Below are positions 42,291-50,425 of a stretch of 64,000 nt of DNA, one piece after another. The first letter of the stretch is position 1. Each line of letters starts with the position of its first letter. The translations under genes were made by a program, and so were the position numbers. The notes below the pieces were generated by a model. It made no database searches. It saw nothing but the letters and a program-made list of their open reading frames with translations, and was not told the DNA's origin. The DNA comes from CATQGW01 sp965262235 (GTDB taxonomy: Bacteria; Chloroflexota; Dehalococcoidia; Bin125). The DNA lies in the NCBI GenBank assembly GCA_965262235.1, contig OZ253504.1, positions 620,001-684,000 on the forward strand, read 5' to 3'.

Positions 42291-43475
42291 TCAGTCGGCG
42301 GCGAGGATCACGGTGCCGCCGGTGTGTGTGCCACCGAGCAGTCCGCCGTTGCCGTGGGCGACGGCGAGCCTCGCGCCCTCGACCTGCGAGGTCGATTCGC
42401 CGCGCAGCTGGCGCACCGATTCGAGCAGCAGGAACAGCCCGCGCATCCCGGGGTGGTTCGATGAGAGCCCGCCGCCGTCGGTGTTGAGCGTCAGCCCGGG
42501 CTGGTCGAACGCGAGGTGGCCGTCGTCGATCCAGGGGCCGATTTCGCCCTTGCCGCAGAACCCGAGGTCTTCGAGGCAGACCGCGACGGTGATGCTGAAC
42601 GAGTCGTAGATCATCGCGATGTCGATCTCGTCGGGCGTGACGCCGGCCTGGGCGAAGGCTGCGGGCGCGCTCTGCGCGCCGGCGCTCGTCGTGATGTCGC
42701 CGCCGTTCTCGCGGTACTTGGTGGCCTCGCCGCTGCCGATGATCCAGACCGGCTTCTTCTTGATGTCGCGGGCGACATCGGCGGAGACGAAGACCGCCGC
42801 GCCGCCGCCGTCGGAGATCATGCAGCACTCGAGCAGGTGCAGTGGGTCGGCGACGATCCGCGACTCGAGCACATCCTCAACCGTGATCTCGTCGACCTTG
42901 ACGAACTGCAGGTCGGTCATCGCCTTGACCGCTTCGGGGTTGCGCATCGCGTGCTTGCGCGTCGCGACGGAGATCTGCGCGAGCTGCTCGGTCGTCGTGC
43001 CGTAGTCGTACATGTGCCGGTTGGCGACCATCGCGTAGTTGGCGATCAGGGTTGAGCCGTAGGGCGTTTCCATGTTCTGCTGCCAGGAGGCGCCGCCGCG
43101 GCCCATGCCGCCGGTGCCGATCGGCACGCGCATCGACGCGGAGGTCGAGCCGTAGGTCGTGACGGCCACGTTGCAGCGCCCCGCCGCGATGTCGCGCAGC
43201 GCGTGAGCGGCGTGGAACTCGTAGGACGAGCCGCCGACCTGGGTGGTGTCGATCATCCGCGGGTTGATGCCGAGGTAGGCGGCGAGCCCCAGCCCGCCGC
43301 CGCCATCGCCGTCGAGGGCGTCGTAGAGCCCATCGACATCGCCCCAGTTGAGGCCGGCGTCGTCGAGCGCCTGCTTCATCGACTCGGCTTTGATCTGCAT
43401 CGAAGAGACGCCCGGCGCGACGCGCAGCGGGTACTCGTGAATTCCTGCGATCGCGGCGACGCGCTCTTGTGCCAT
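42291..43475 (-). CDS. Thiolase-like lipid-transfer protein (SCP-x/Ltp2 type) lacking the nucleophilic cysteine
   Basis: The 394-residue protein has the thiolase fold of the non-specific lipid-transfer group: AIAGIHEYPLRVAPGVSSM, RCNVAVTTYGSTSAS, MIYDSFSITVAVCLEDLGF and HGNGGLLGGTHTGG near the end. At the place of the active-site cysteine it reads TQVGGSSYEFH (residues 78-88), so no acyl-enzyme can form there. This is known in Ltp2, which with a DUF35 partner acts as a retro-aldolase instead of a thiolase. I infer the same complex here. Substrate unknown. Confidence 0.87.
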   Translation of the reverse strand: MAQERVAAIAGIHEYPLRVAPGVSSMQIKAESMKQALDDAGLNWGDVDGLYDALDGDGGGGLGLAAYLGINPRMIDTTQVGGSSYEFHAAHALRDIAAGRCNVAVTTYGSTSASMRVPIGTGGMGRGGASWQQNMETPYGSTLIANYAMVANRHMYDYGTTTEQLAQISVATRKHAMRNPEAVKAMTDLQFVKVDEITVEDVLESRIVADPLHLLECCMISDGGGAAVFVSADVARDIKKKPVWIIGSGEATKYRENGGDITTSAGAQSAPAAFAQAGVTPDEIDIAMIYDSFSITVAVCLEDLGFCGKGEIGPWIDDGHLAFDQPGLTLNTDGGGLSSNHPGMRGLFLLLESVRQLRGESTSQVEGARLAVAHGNGGLLGGTHTGGTVILAAD

Positions 43476-43653
43476 CTTGATCCTCCGTGCCCATGGGGCT
43501 GTTGCAGTTGCGGTGGCTGCTGCTCTGGTTGCTGTTCGGGCAGCTGCTGTTGGCCAACAGGTTAGAGCGCCGCGGATATACAGCGCGTCAGCGCTCGTGC
43601 GCCCGTGTGGGCGCCTGATTGCCCGCCTCGGCCGGCGCGCCTAGCCTGCGATC

Positions 43654-44310
43654 ATGAAGATCGGTCTGATCTCCGACACCCACCTTCCGCAGCTGCTCTT
43701 CTCGCTCGACCAACTCGGGCCGGAGGTCGGCGATGCGCTACGCGGCGTGGACCTGATCCTGCATGGCGGAGACGTCACGGTGAAGGCCGTGATCGACTGG
43801 TGCGAGCAGTTCGCGCCGGTGCTCGTCGCACGCGGGAACAACGACATCTTCGACGATCCGCGCATGAGCGAGCAGCAGTTCCTCGATGTCGACGGCGTGC
43901 GGATCGGGATGGCGCACGAGCTGCGGCCCGAATCGCGGCCGATCGCCGAAATCCTGCGCTCATCGCTCGACGGTGAGCAGGTCGATGTGCTGATCGGCGG
44001 CGATACGCACGTCGAGCGGCTCGAATACCGCGACGGCGTGCTGCTGATCAACTCCGGGTCGCCCTCGCTGCCGCACCACTTCTCGACCCGGCTCGGCACC
44101 GTCGGGCATCTGACGATCGAGCACGGCCGGATCGAGGCGGAGATCTTCGCGCTGGGGCCAACGCCCGGCCAGCGCAACCCGGGACGGCCGCAGCGCGTCG
44201 TCATCGAGCACGGGCGCGTCGTCAAGGCGACTCTCTGCGGCGAGACGCTCACAGAAGCGGAGTTCCTCAAGCCGCCCGGCGAACGAACACTGAGTAACGG
44301 CGCGAGCTAA
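43654..44310 (+). CDS. YfcE/MJ0936-type metallophosphoesterase
   Basis: The 218-residue protein begins MKIGLISDTHLPQ (D8, H10). It continues with LILHGGDVT (D40), ARGNND (N62), IGMAHE and VLIGGDTHVERLEY, then LINSGSPSLPHH. These are the dimetal ligands of the YfcE phosphodiesterase family. The usual GHTH box is GDTH here. It would hydrolyse small phosphodiesters. It is followed after 19 bases by an SDR gene on the same strand. Confidence 0.87.
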   Translation: MKIGLISDTHLPQLLFSLDQLGPEVGDALRGVDLILHGGDVTVKAVIDWCEQFAPVLVARGNNDIFDDPRMSEQQFLDVDGVRIGMAHELRPESRPIAEILRSSLDGEQVDVLIGGDTHVERLEYRDGVLLINSGSPSLPHHFSTRLGTVGHLTIEHGRIEAEIFALGPTPGQRNPGRPQRVVIEHGRVVKATLCGETLTEAEFLKPPGERTLSNGAS

Positions 44311-44329
44311 TCGCGGGGAGGACACAGAC

Positions 44330-45130
44330 ATGGACCTCGAACTGACCGGCAAGCGGGCGCTCGTCACGGGCGGCAGCCGCGGCATCGGCAAGGCGATCGC
44401 GTTCGATCTGGCCCGTGAGGGCTGCGAAGTTGCGATCTCGGCGCGCGACCCGGAGCGTCTGGCGGCGGCCGCCGCGGAGATCGGCGCGGAGGTCGGGCGC
44501 GAGATCCACTGGTTCAGCGCGGAGGCATCGGACGACGCCTCAGTCAAAGCGATGGTCGCCGGCGCGGCCGCGGCGATGGGCGGGCTCGACATCCTGGTCA
44601 ACAACGCAGCCTCGCCGGGCAGCGTCCACGGACCGAAGCCGCTGGCCGAGCTGACCGACGAGATCGTGATGGCCGATATCAACGTCAAGGTGATGGGCTA
44701 CCTGCGCTGCACGCGCGAGGCCGCGCCCTACATGCAGGCCGCCGGCTGGGGCCGGATCATCAACATCTCCGGCCTTGCCGCGCGCGGCAGCGGCAACACA
44801 GTCGGCAGCATCCGCAACGTCTCGGTCGCCGCGATCACCAAGAATCTCGCCGACGAGCTCGGCCCCGACGGGATCAACGTGACGGTCGTGCATCCGGGCC
44901 TGACGCGGACTGAGGCGACGGCTGAGCGGATCGCTCAGATCGCGGCGTCGCAGTCGATCACGGAGGAAGAGGCCGAGGCGCGAATGGCGTCAGGCAACTC
45001 GGTGCGGCGGATTATCGACTCTGAAGACATCGCAGCGATCGTGACGTTCCTGGCCTCGCCGAAATCAATCGCGATCACCGGCGACACGATCGCCGCCGGC
45101 GGGGGTGTGGGGCGGGGGATCTACTACTAG
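44330..45130 (+). CDS. Short-chain dehydrogenase/reductase with a degenerate active site
   Basis: The 266-residue protein has the SDR cofactor motif VTGGSRGIGKAIAF, LVNNAASPGS, and GRIINISGLAARGSG for the catalytic serine region. At the place of the YxxxK motif it reads GSIRNVSVAAITKNLADELG, with no tyrosine, so the standard proton relay is absent. GPDGINVTVVHPGLTRTE follows normally. It may be a non-catalytic or unusual member, although similar sequences occur in other bacteria as far as I recall. GGAGG lies eight bases before the ATG. Its last four bases overlap the convergent HigA gene. Confidence 0.87.
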   Translation: MDLELTGKRALVTGGSRGIGKAIAFDLAREGCEVAISARDPERLAAAAAEIGAEVGREIHWFSAEASDDASVKAMVAGAAAAMGGLDILVNNAASPGSVHGPKPLAELTDEIVMADINVKVMGYLRCTREAAPYMQAAGWGRIINISGLAARGSGNTVGSIRNVSVAAITKNLADELGPDGINVTVVHPGLTRTEATAERIAQIAASQSITEEEAEARMASGNSVRRIIDSEDIAAIVTFLASPKSIAITGDTIAAGGGVGRGIYY

Positions 45131-45423
45131 GTCTGAGCCTTCGCGGCCTCCCGTTCCGCGTCGCGCTCCAGCGTGAGCTGATAAAGCGTTGTCAGATTGG
45201 CCCATCCTTCCCACGAAGTGTCGAGCGCCAGCGCAATCTTCCGCGCGACCAACTCAGTAATGATTTCGCGCTCGCTGACGATGTCATCGACGACCGCCAC
45301 AGGCAGATCCGCAGCGCGGGCAAGGTCAGCGCCAGTCATCCCCCGAGCGTCAAGCTCTTCTCGAAGAAATTTCCCGGGATGCGTCGGAAATGCTGGCAGC
45401 AGCTTGGGCTTGAACTCATTCAT
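45127..45423 (-). CDS. higA: HigA-type antitoxin, first module
   Basis: The ATG at 45423 (GAGG six bases upstream) gives 98 residues: THPGKFLREELDARGMTGADLARAADLPVAVVDDIV. This is the XRE/HigA helix-turn-helix, followed by LALDTSWEGWANLTTLYQL. The ATG overlaps the toxin stop codon by eight bases (ATGAATGA), in the toxin-first order typical of HigBA. An ATG at 45438 is an alternative start. The product would neutralise the toxin and repress the operon. Confidence 0.88.
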   Translation of the reverse strand: MNEFKPKLLPAFPTHPGKFLREELDARGMTGADLARAADLPVAVVDDIVSEREIITELVARKIALALDTSWEGWANLTTLYQLTLERDAEREAAKAQT

Positions 45424-45721
45424 GGTAATCCTCGACATCCACGATGTTGATCTGGTCGCCCGTGGCGCCCGGCCTCACGATCAGTCGCCACCGCCCCGTG
45501 AGCCGAACTGCGTAATCATCACTGCGTGGTCCGCGAAGTCGATGCAAGCCAAGTGGACGATGCTCAAAGAGAGCCTCCCACCTGGGCAAGGCGCTGATCC
45601 AGTTTAAGCGGTCAACGTAGCGCCCGCCGATGTCGGCACCCCACAATCGCATCGCCCGTCGTGGGTCAGTGTAGGCCCGTTCCAACCGCGTTGTTCGGAA
45701 GCGAAGCTCCAACGGGGCCAC
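45416..45721 (-). CDS. higB: HigB-type toxin, first module
   Basis: The 101-residue protein (GTG at 45721) ends with the RelE/HigB signature HRLRGPRSDDYAVRLTGRWRLIV followed by IVDVEDYHE. This class cuts mRNA on the ribosome. The N-terminal LRFRTTRLERAYTDPRRAMRLWG matches the second module at 46390-46686 closely enough to show common origin. Confidence 0.85.
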   Translation of the reverse strand: MAPLELRFRTTRLERAYTDPRRAMRLWGADIGGRYVDRLNWISALPRWEALFEHRPLGLHRLRGPRSDDYAVRLTGRWRLIVRPGATGDQINIVDVEDYHE

Positions 45722-46094
45722 CTCTCAGGCCGACGCATCGCAACCCTGCCAATCGTGCCCGATCAGATTACCGGTTCCGGTGTGCAGACATGAAGCAATA
45801 TATCCCGACTGCACGGCGGTGCGGGCCGAATCCCGGCATCACGACGCCTGCGCCGCCTGGACGAACGACTCCGGCGTCACCACCTGCGTCAGACGGGCCG
45901 AACGTTCAGACTCGTCGCGCATCGCATCCCCCTCCCACGTTCGCGATCACCGCCTCCCATCGGCACAGCCGCCTTTCGCAACACCCTGCTGAGGCTGTCG
46001 CACAGCCCCTTGATCGCCCCATGCTCGTCATTCCCGCGTTGGCCGGCATTGGAGCTGAGAACGACGCGATTCTGTGGCTGAGTGTGAACAGGCC
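45722..46094. other. Spacer between the two HigBA modules
   Basis: No gene is supported. It holds the upstream region of the first HigBA pair. Near 46024-46045 is a word resembling the ends of dispersed repeats (CGTCATTCCCGCG). Confidence 0.4.
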
Positions 46095-46397
46095 CTAGCA
46101 GGCAGCGGAACCGCGATCGGCCGCGTGCCTCGCGTTCCGCTCCAGCACCATGTAGTAGAGCGTCGTCGCGTTTACCCAGGATTGCGCGGAAGTCCCCAAG
46201 GCACGCCCGATGTTGTCCGCGACGTCTTCGCGGATCACGTCGCGTTCGCTGACAATGTCGTCAATGACCTGCAATGCGAGCCCCGCACGCTCTGCGAGCT
46301 GCGCCGGCGTCATGCCGCGCGCCTCAAGCTCGTTGCGGAGGAACTCGCCAGGGTGAATGGCCATGTCCGACAGGATCGTCGGATTGAACTCAGCCAT
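46095..46397 (-). CDS. higA: HigA-type antitoxin, second module
   Basis: The ATG at 46397 gives 100 residues beginning MAEFNPTILSDMAIHPGEFL. The helix-turn-helix is NELEARGMTPAQLAERAGLALQVIDDIVSERD. It overlaps the toxin stop by eight bases (ATGGCTGA), exactly as in the first module. The C-terminal SAQSWVNATTLYYMVLERNA parallels the first antitoxin (WEGWANLTTLYQLTLERDA), so the two are paralogues. Confidence 0.87.
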   Translation of the reverse strand: MAEFNPTILSDMAIHPGEFLRNELEARGMTPAQLAERAGLALQVIDDIVSERDVIREDVADNIGRALGTSAQSWVNATTLYYMVLERNARHAADRGSAAC

Positions 46398-46686
46398 GGT
46401 AATCCTCGACATTCACAATAACGATCTCGCCGACCGTCGCGCCGCGCCGAACGATCAGCCGCATCGCCCCGCTGAGTCGTATCGCGAACTCCCCAGCTCG
46501 ATCTCCGTGCAGAGGATGCAGATCCAGATCACGATAGGCGTACAGATCATCCCACCGTTCGACGAACTGGATTCGGTTGAGGCGTCTGATGTAGTTCCGG
46601 CCAGCGTCTGGACCCCATCGCCTCATCGCCAGCGCCGATTCCTCGAAGCAGCGACGCAGCCTCGTGGCTCGAAAGTGAAGCTCCAC
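46390..46686 (-). CDS. higB: HigB-type toxin, second module
   Basis: The 98-residue protein reads MELHFRATRLRRCFEESALA...HPLHGDRAGEFAIRLSGAMRLIV and ends IVNVEDYHG. The fold signature and spacing match the first HigB (LHRLRGPRSDDYAVRLTGRWRLIV, IVDVEDYHE), with many substitutions. It would be an mRNA interferase held in check by its own HigA. Confidence 0.85.
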   Translation of the reverse strand: MELHFRATRLRRCFEESALAMRRWGPDAGRNYIRRLNRIQFVERWDDLYAYRDLDLHPLHGDRAGEFAIRLSGAMRLIVRRGATVGEIVIVNVEDYHG

Positions 46687-46793
46687 GCCGCCTCGTGCTC
46701 CTGACGCTCACCGTGCATCGCCTCTCACGATCGGAACGAGCAGTGCGGTGTCGATTTCGCGACGCTGCGTCGCCCACACGATTCTAGCGTCAT

Positions 46794-47792
46794 CTAAGAC
46801 GCTTGCGCGGCCTTGACGAGGTTGCGCATCAGGCGGATGGCTTCGTCGTGCGGGACGCGGCCGCAGCCGCATGATGATGAGACGAGCAGGCGGTCGTCGG
46901 GGATGACTTCGCGCAGCGCCTGGATCTTCTCGCGCAGGGCGGTGACGCTGGCGGGCCGCGACTTCACGTCGGCGATGCCGGCGATCACTTCGATCGACTC
47001 GGGGACCTCGGCCAGCAGCGCGCGGTCGTCCCACTGGCCGCTGTAGGAGCACTCGACATGGACCCGCTCGACGTGGCCGTCGAGCGCCTGGAGGAGCGGC
47101 AGCAGCGCGCGCAGATTCTGTACCTCGATCGAGGGCTTGCGCGCGATGTCGCCGAGGCAGAAGTGGACCGAGCGCCGGATCCCCGCGGCGGGCGCGAGCG
47201 GTTCGACGACCAGCGGTAGCAGCTCCTCTACCGTGCGCGTCCCGGACACGAGCCCAATCGCCTCGGCCGGCGCGTCGAGCTGCAGCTCGGAGACGCCCGC
47301 GTCGACCATGTCGGCGATCTCGTCCTGCACGATCGCGATCAGGTCGGCCAAATGGTTGGCGTCGTCCGCGGCGCGAAAGCCTCCGCCGATCGTCAGCGGT
47401 GACGGCACGGACGCCTTCGCCAGCGTCGGCTCGATCGCCAGCTCGCGCCGATAGGCCTTCGCATGGCCCGTCCCACGCGGCGCCGTGACCCGTCCGGCGA
47501 CCTCGTAGACGCCGACGCCCTGCTGACCGGCCGCGGTGAGCCGGGGCTTCACGGTCTTGAGGCCATCGAGTCGCGGCGGGACGTGGTGCAGAAAGTCGGG
47601 CGCGAAGACCTCGCCGCCCATGATCTGGTCGAGGCCGCAGGCGAGCTGCTCGTCCATCGCGATCCGCGCCGCGGCTTGCAGGACGGCGTGCGCGTCCTCG
47701 TCGGAGGTCTCGCCCGCGTAGTAGCGCTTCAGCTCGAGCCGCTGCCCGAAAGGAATCGGCCACGAGCCGACGACGGTAGTGCGGATGGGCAT
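46794..47792 (-). CDS. MetE-like cobalamin-independent methionine synthase family protein
   Basis: The 332-residue protein corresponds to the C-terminal catalytic barrel of MetE (TTVVGSWPIP start). Zinc ligands are visible: H210 and C212 (VHFCLGD), E247 (VHVECSYSG) and C308 (SSSCGCG). Such stand-alone MetE-C proteins transfer methyl groups from a folate, corrinoid or other donor to a thiol; the exact acceptor is unknown. It is 15 bases downstream of the SUMF1-domain gene on the same strand, so the two are probably an operon. Confidence 0.88.
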   Translation of the reverse strand: MPIRTTVVGSWPIPFGQRLELKRYYAGETSDEDAHAVLQAAARIAMDEQLACGLDQIMGGEVFAPDFLHHVPPRLDGLKTVKPRLTAAGQQGVGVYEVAGRVTAPRGTGHAKAYRRELAIEPTLAKASVPSPLTIGGGFRAADDANHLADLIAIVQDEIADMVDAGVSELQLDAPAEAIGLVSGTRTVEELLPLVVEPLAPAAGIRRSVHFCLGDIARKPSIEVQNLRALLPLLQALDGHVERVHVECSYSGQWDDRALLAEVPESIEVIAGIADVKSRPASVTALREKIQALREVIPDDRLLVSSSCGCGRVPHDEAIRLMRNLVKAAQAS

Positions 47793-47807
47793 CTCAGTCC
47801 TCCTGCC

Positions 47808-48548
47808 TCAGTCTTCCTGCGTGTCGTGAGGGGCGCGAGGGGCGGGATCGGCGTAGACGCGGAAGCCGTAGTCGTTGTAGCGGTAGCTCGGCGGGAGGCT
47901 GGAGCGCGCCGAGACGCGCGTGAACTTGACCCGGTGGCGCCACGATCCCCCGCGGCTGGCGCGGCGCTGCCCGATCGGCGGGCCGGTTGGCGCCGCGCTC
48001 GGCGAACGCTCGTACCACGAGCGGTCGTACCAGTCGGAGCACCACTCGTGGACGTTGTCGGCCATGCAGAACAGCCCGAAGCCGTTGAGGCAGGCGTCGA
48101 GTGGCGCGTGCGGCTGTTCGGCGAGGGCGACCGCGCGGCGGACCTCGGCGTCGGGCCATGCGTCGTCGAATTCAGGCCAGGCCGCGGCTTCGATCCCGCC
48201 ACGCGCTGCGAACTCGCGCTCGGCCTCGGTGGGCAGGCGGAAGCCCGTCTCGCCCTGCTCCGACAGCCACGCGCAGAACCCGACCGCGTCGTGCCAGGAG
48301 ACGCCGACCACCGGCTGTTCGGCGCCGCAGAACCCCTCCTGCGCCCAGAACGGCGGCGGGGCGACCCCCGACGCTTCGACATAGCGCGCGTACTGCGCGT
48401 TGCTCACCGGTCGTCGCGCGACCAGAAACGCCCCAACCGAGACGGCGTGCGCCGGACGTTCGTCGCGCCGGTCGGCGTCGGAGCCCATCACAAACTGCCC
48501 ACCCGGGAGCGCGATCAGGTCAAGCTCGTTCGCGTCCATGGCCGGCAT
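47808..48548 (-). CDS. SUMF1/FGE-sulfatase-domain protein without the FGE cysteine pair
   Basis: The 246-residue protein follows the formylglycine-generating-enzyme fold: LPGGQFVMGSDADRRDERPAH, VSWHDAVGFCAWLSEQ, RLPTEAEREFAARGG, NVHEWCSDWYDRSWY and RGGSWRH...YGFRVY. The C-terminal stretch RVSARSSLPPSYRYND lacks the two cysteines that bind copper in true FGE, so it is unlikely to activate sulfatases. Related domains act in ergothioneine/ovothiol synthesis or as sugar- or target-binding modules. Two ATGs (48548, 48539) are possible starts. Confidence 0.85.
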   Translation of the reverse strand: MPAMDANELDLIALPGGQFVMGSDADRRDERPAHAVSVGAFLVARRPVSNAQYARYVEASGVAPPPFWAQEGFCGAEQPVVGVSWHDAVGFCAWLSEQGETGFRLPTEAEREFAARGGIEAAAWPEFDDAWPDAEVRRAVALAEQPHAPLDACLNGFGLFCMADNVHEWCSDWYDRSWYERSPSAAPTGPPIGQRRASRGGSWRHRVKFTRVSARSSLPPSYRYNDYGFRVYADPAPRAPHDTQED

Positions 48549-48768
48549 GGTAGGAGCAGCTCAAAGCGCGGGCGGTGGCTGAGCGGCTAGGCCGGATTCT
48601 GCTCCATTCTCCGGGCGAGCGCGCTCGAACGGCTGCTGGGGGGGGGCTGCGCGACGCGCGTCGCCTATCATCGCGGTCGCGGGTTTATCCACTGGGTGGC
48701 TGACACTGTTCGTGTGACCTGGGGCTAGACTCGGCGCGGGACCTTTGGCGCGGTAGAGGGAGGACCCG

Positions 48769-49554
48769 ATGGCGCTGCTGGACGGACGCAAGGCACTGGT
48801 CACGGGAGCGAGCCGGGGCATCGGCGCGGATATCGCTCGGGGGCTGGCGGCGCACGGGGCAGCGGTCGCCGTAGCGGCGCGCTCCGACGAGGCCTCGCCC
48901 GATCCGCGCCTGCCGGGCACGATCCGCACAGTCGCCGAGGGGATCCGCAGCGCCGGCGGGACGGCCGTGCCGGTCCCGCTCGACGTCCGCAGCCCCGAAT
49001 CGATCACCCGCGCGGTCGAGCGCACCGTGGCCGAACTCGGCGGTCTCGACATTCTGGTCAACAACGCCGCGGTACTGGTTCCCGGCACGCTGGAGTCGGT
49101 GCAGGACCGGCACATCGACCTGATCTGGCAGCTCGACCTGCGCGGCCCGGTGCTGCTCTGCAAGGCTGCCGTTGCGCATATGAAGGAGAGCGGGGGCGAC
49201 ATCATCAACATCTCGTCGGGCGCCGCCGACGCGCCCGGACCGGGGCCCTACGACGACCCGCGGTCGGGCGGGCAGTTCTACGGCATGGTCAAGGCGGGGC
49301 TGGAGCGCATCACCCAGGGCATGGCGATGGAGCTGCAGCCGTACGAAATCGCCTGCAACGTGCTAACACTGCGCTACCTGATCAAGACGCCCGGCCACTG
49401 GTACGCGCTGACCACACCCGACAATCCGCAGACGGAGTTCGACGAAGCGACCTGGATGGCGCGAGCCACGGCCTGGATTTGCACCCAGCCGCCCAGCTAC
49501 ACCGGACACATCGTCGACGACCGCGACCTGCGCGAGGAGCTCGCCAGCCTGTAA
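48769..49554 (+). CDS. Short-chain dehydrogenase/reductase
   Basis: The 261-residue protein has the NAD(P) motif VTGASRGIGADIARG, LVNNAAV, the serine region DIINISSGAADAPG and an intact YGMVK (YxxxK) in GGQFYGMVKAGLE. It is a canonical SDR, unlike the one at 44330-45130. GGAGG lies five bases before the ATG at 48769. It is followed after 45 bases by an enoyl-CoA hydratase gene, suggesting joint action on an acyl-CoA or hydroxy acid. Confidence 0.9.
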   Translation: MALLDGRKALVTGASRGIGADIARGLAAHGAAVAVAARSDEASPDPRLPGTIRTVAEGIRSAGGTAVPVPLDVRSPESITRAVERTVAELGGLDILVNNAAVLVPGTLESVQDRHIDLIWQLDLRGPVLLCKAAVAHMKESGGDIINISSGAADAPGPGPYDDPRSGGQFYGMVKAGLERITQGMAMELQPYEIACNVLTLRYLIKTPGHWYALTTPDNPQTEFDEATWMARATAWICTQPPSYTGHIVDDRDLREELASL

Positions 49555-49599
49555 CGACCGCCGCCACCAGCCGCATTTGACATCCCGTGGGAGCCCGAG

Positions 49600-50376
49600 A
49601 TGCCAGACCTGATCTACGAGAAGTTCGACCATTACGCGATCCTGACGATGAATCGCCCCGAGCGCCTGAACGCGTTGGGCGGCGACCTGCGGCGGCTGAC
49701 GACGGAGGCGGTGGCCGACTTCGAGGCCGACCCCGAGATGCGCGCTGGCATTCTGACCGGGACGGGCCGTGCGTTCTCGGCGGGCGCCGACCTCAAAGAG
49801 ATGAACGAACAGAATCAGTCGCGCGGCGGTCAGCGCGACACGATGGGATATAGCCTCGCAGATTCGATGCCGTTCTCGCGCTGCCGCAAGCCGTTCATCG
49901 CGGCGATCAACGGACTCTGCCTCGCCGGCGGTCTGGAGCGCGCGCTAGATTGTGACATCCGGATCGCCTCGAGCGAGGCCTACTTCGGTCTGTTCGAGGT
50001 GAAGCGCGGGATCATGCCGGGCTACGCGATTCACCACCTGGCGCGGATGCTGCCGATCGGCGAAGCGCTGTACATCATGCTCACGGCCGACCGGATCGAG
50101 CCGCCCGACGCGCTGCGCATCGGTCTGGTGCGCGAAGTGCTCGAGCCCGATCAGCTGATTCCTCGGGCGATCGAGATCGCCGAGATGATCGCGGCCAACG
50201 CGCCGCTGGCGGTTGAGGGCACCAAGTTCATGGCGCAGCAGTGGCGCCAGCTGCAGATCGACGAGTCGTACCGGGTGGGCCAGTGGGTCTCGCGGACGGT
50301 GCTGAACTCGGAGGACGCGAAGGAAGGTCCGCAGGCGTTCGTCGAGAAGCGAGCGCCGAAGTGGACCGGCCGCTGA
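49600..50376 (+). CDS. Enoyl-CoA hydratase/isomerase family protein
   Basis: The 258-residue crotonase has GRAFSAGADLKEMNEQ for the first oxyanion-hole segment. INGLCLAGGLERALDCDIRIAS provides the second, followed by FGLFEVKRGIMPGYA. GGGAG-like bases precede the ATG at 49600. The protein would hydrate or isomerise an enoyl-CoA in the cytoplasm. It is the second gene of a unit with the SDR upstream. Confidence 0.9.
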   Translation: MPDLIYEKFDHYAILTMNRPERLNALGGDLRRLTTEAVADFEADPEMRAGILTGTGRAFSAGADLKEMNEQNQSRGGQRDTMGYSLADSMPFSRCRKPFIAAINGLCLAGGLERALDCDIRIASSEAYFGLFEVKRGIMPGYAIHHLARMLPIGEALYIMLTADRIEPPDALRIGLVREVLEPDQLIPRAIEIAEMIAANAPLAVEGTKFMAQQWRQLQIDESYRVGQWVSRTVLNSEDAKEGPQAFVEKRAPKWTGR

Positions 50377-50425
50377 TCGTATAGCCGCAGCCGACTCGTA
50401 ACGCGCGCGCGCACGGCAGCGATCA

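Noticed and set aside
47808..48548. Annotation as genuine formylglycine-generating enzyme
   Set aside because: The C-terminal active-site cysteines are missing and no sulfatase gene is nearby.
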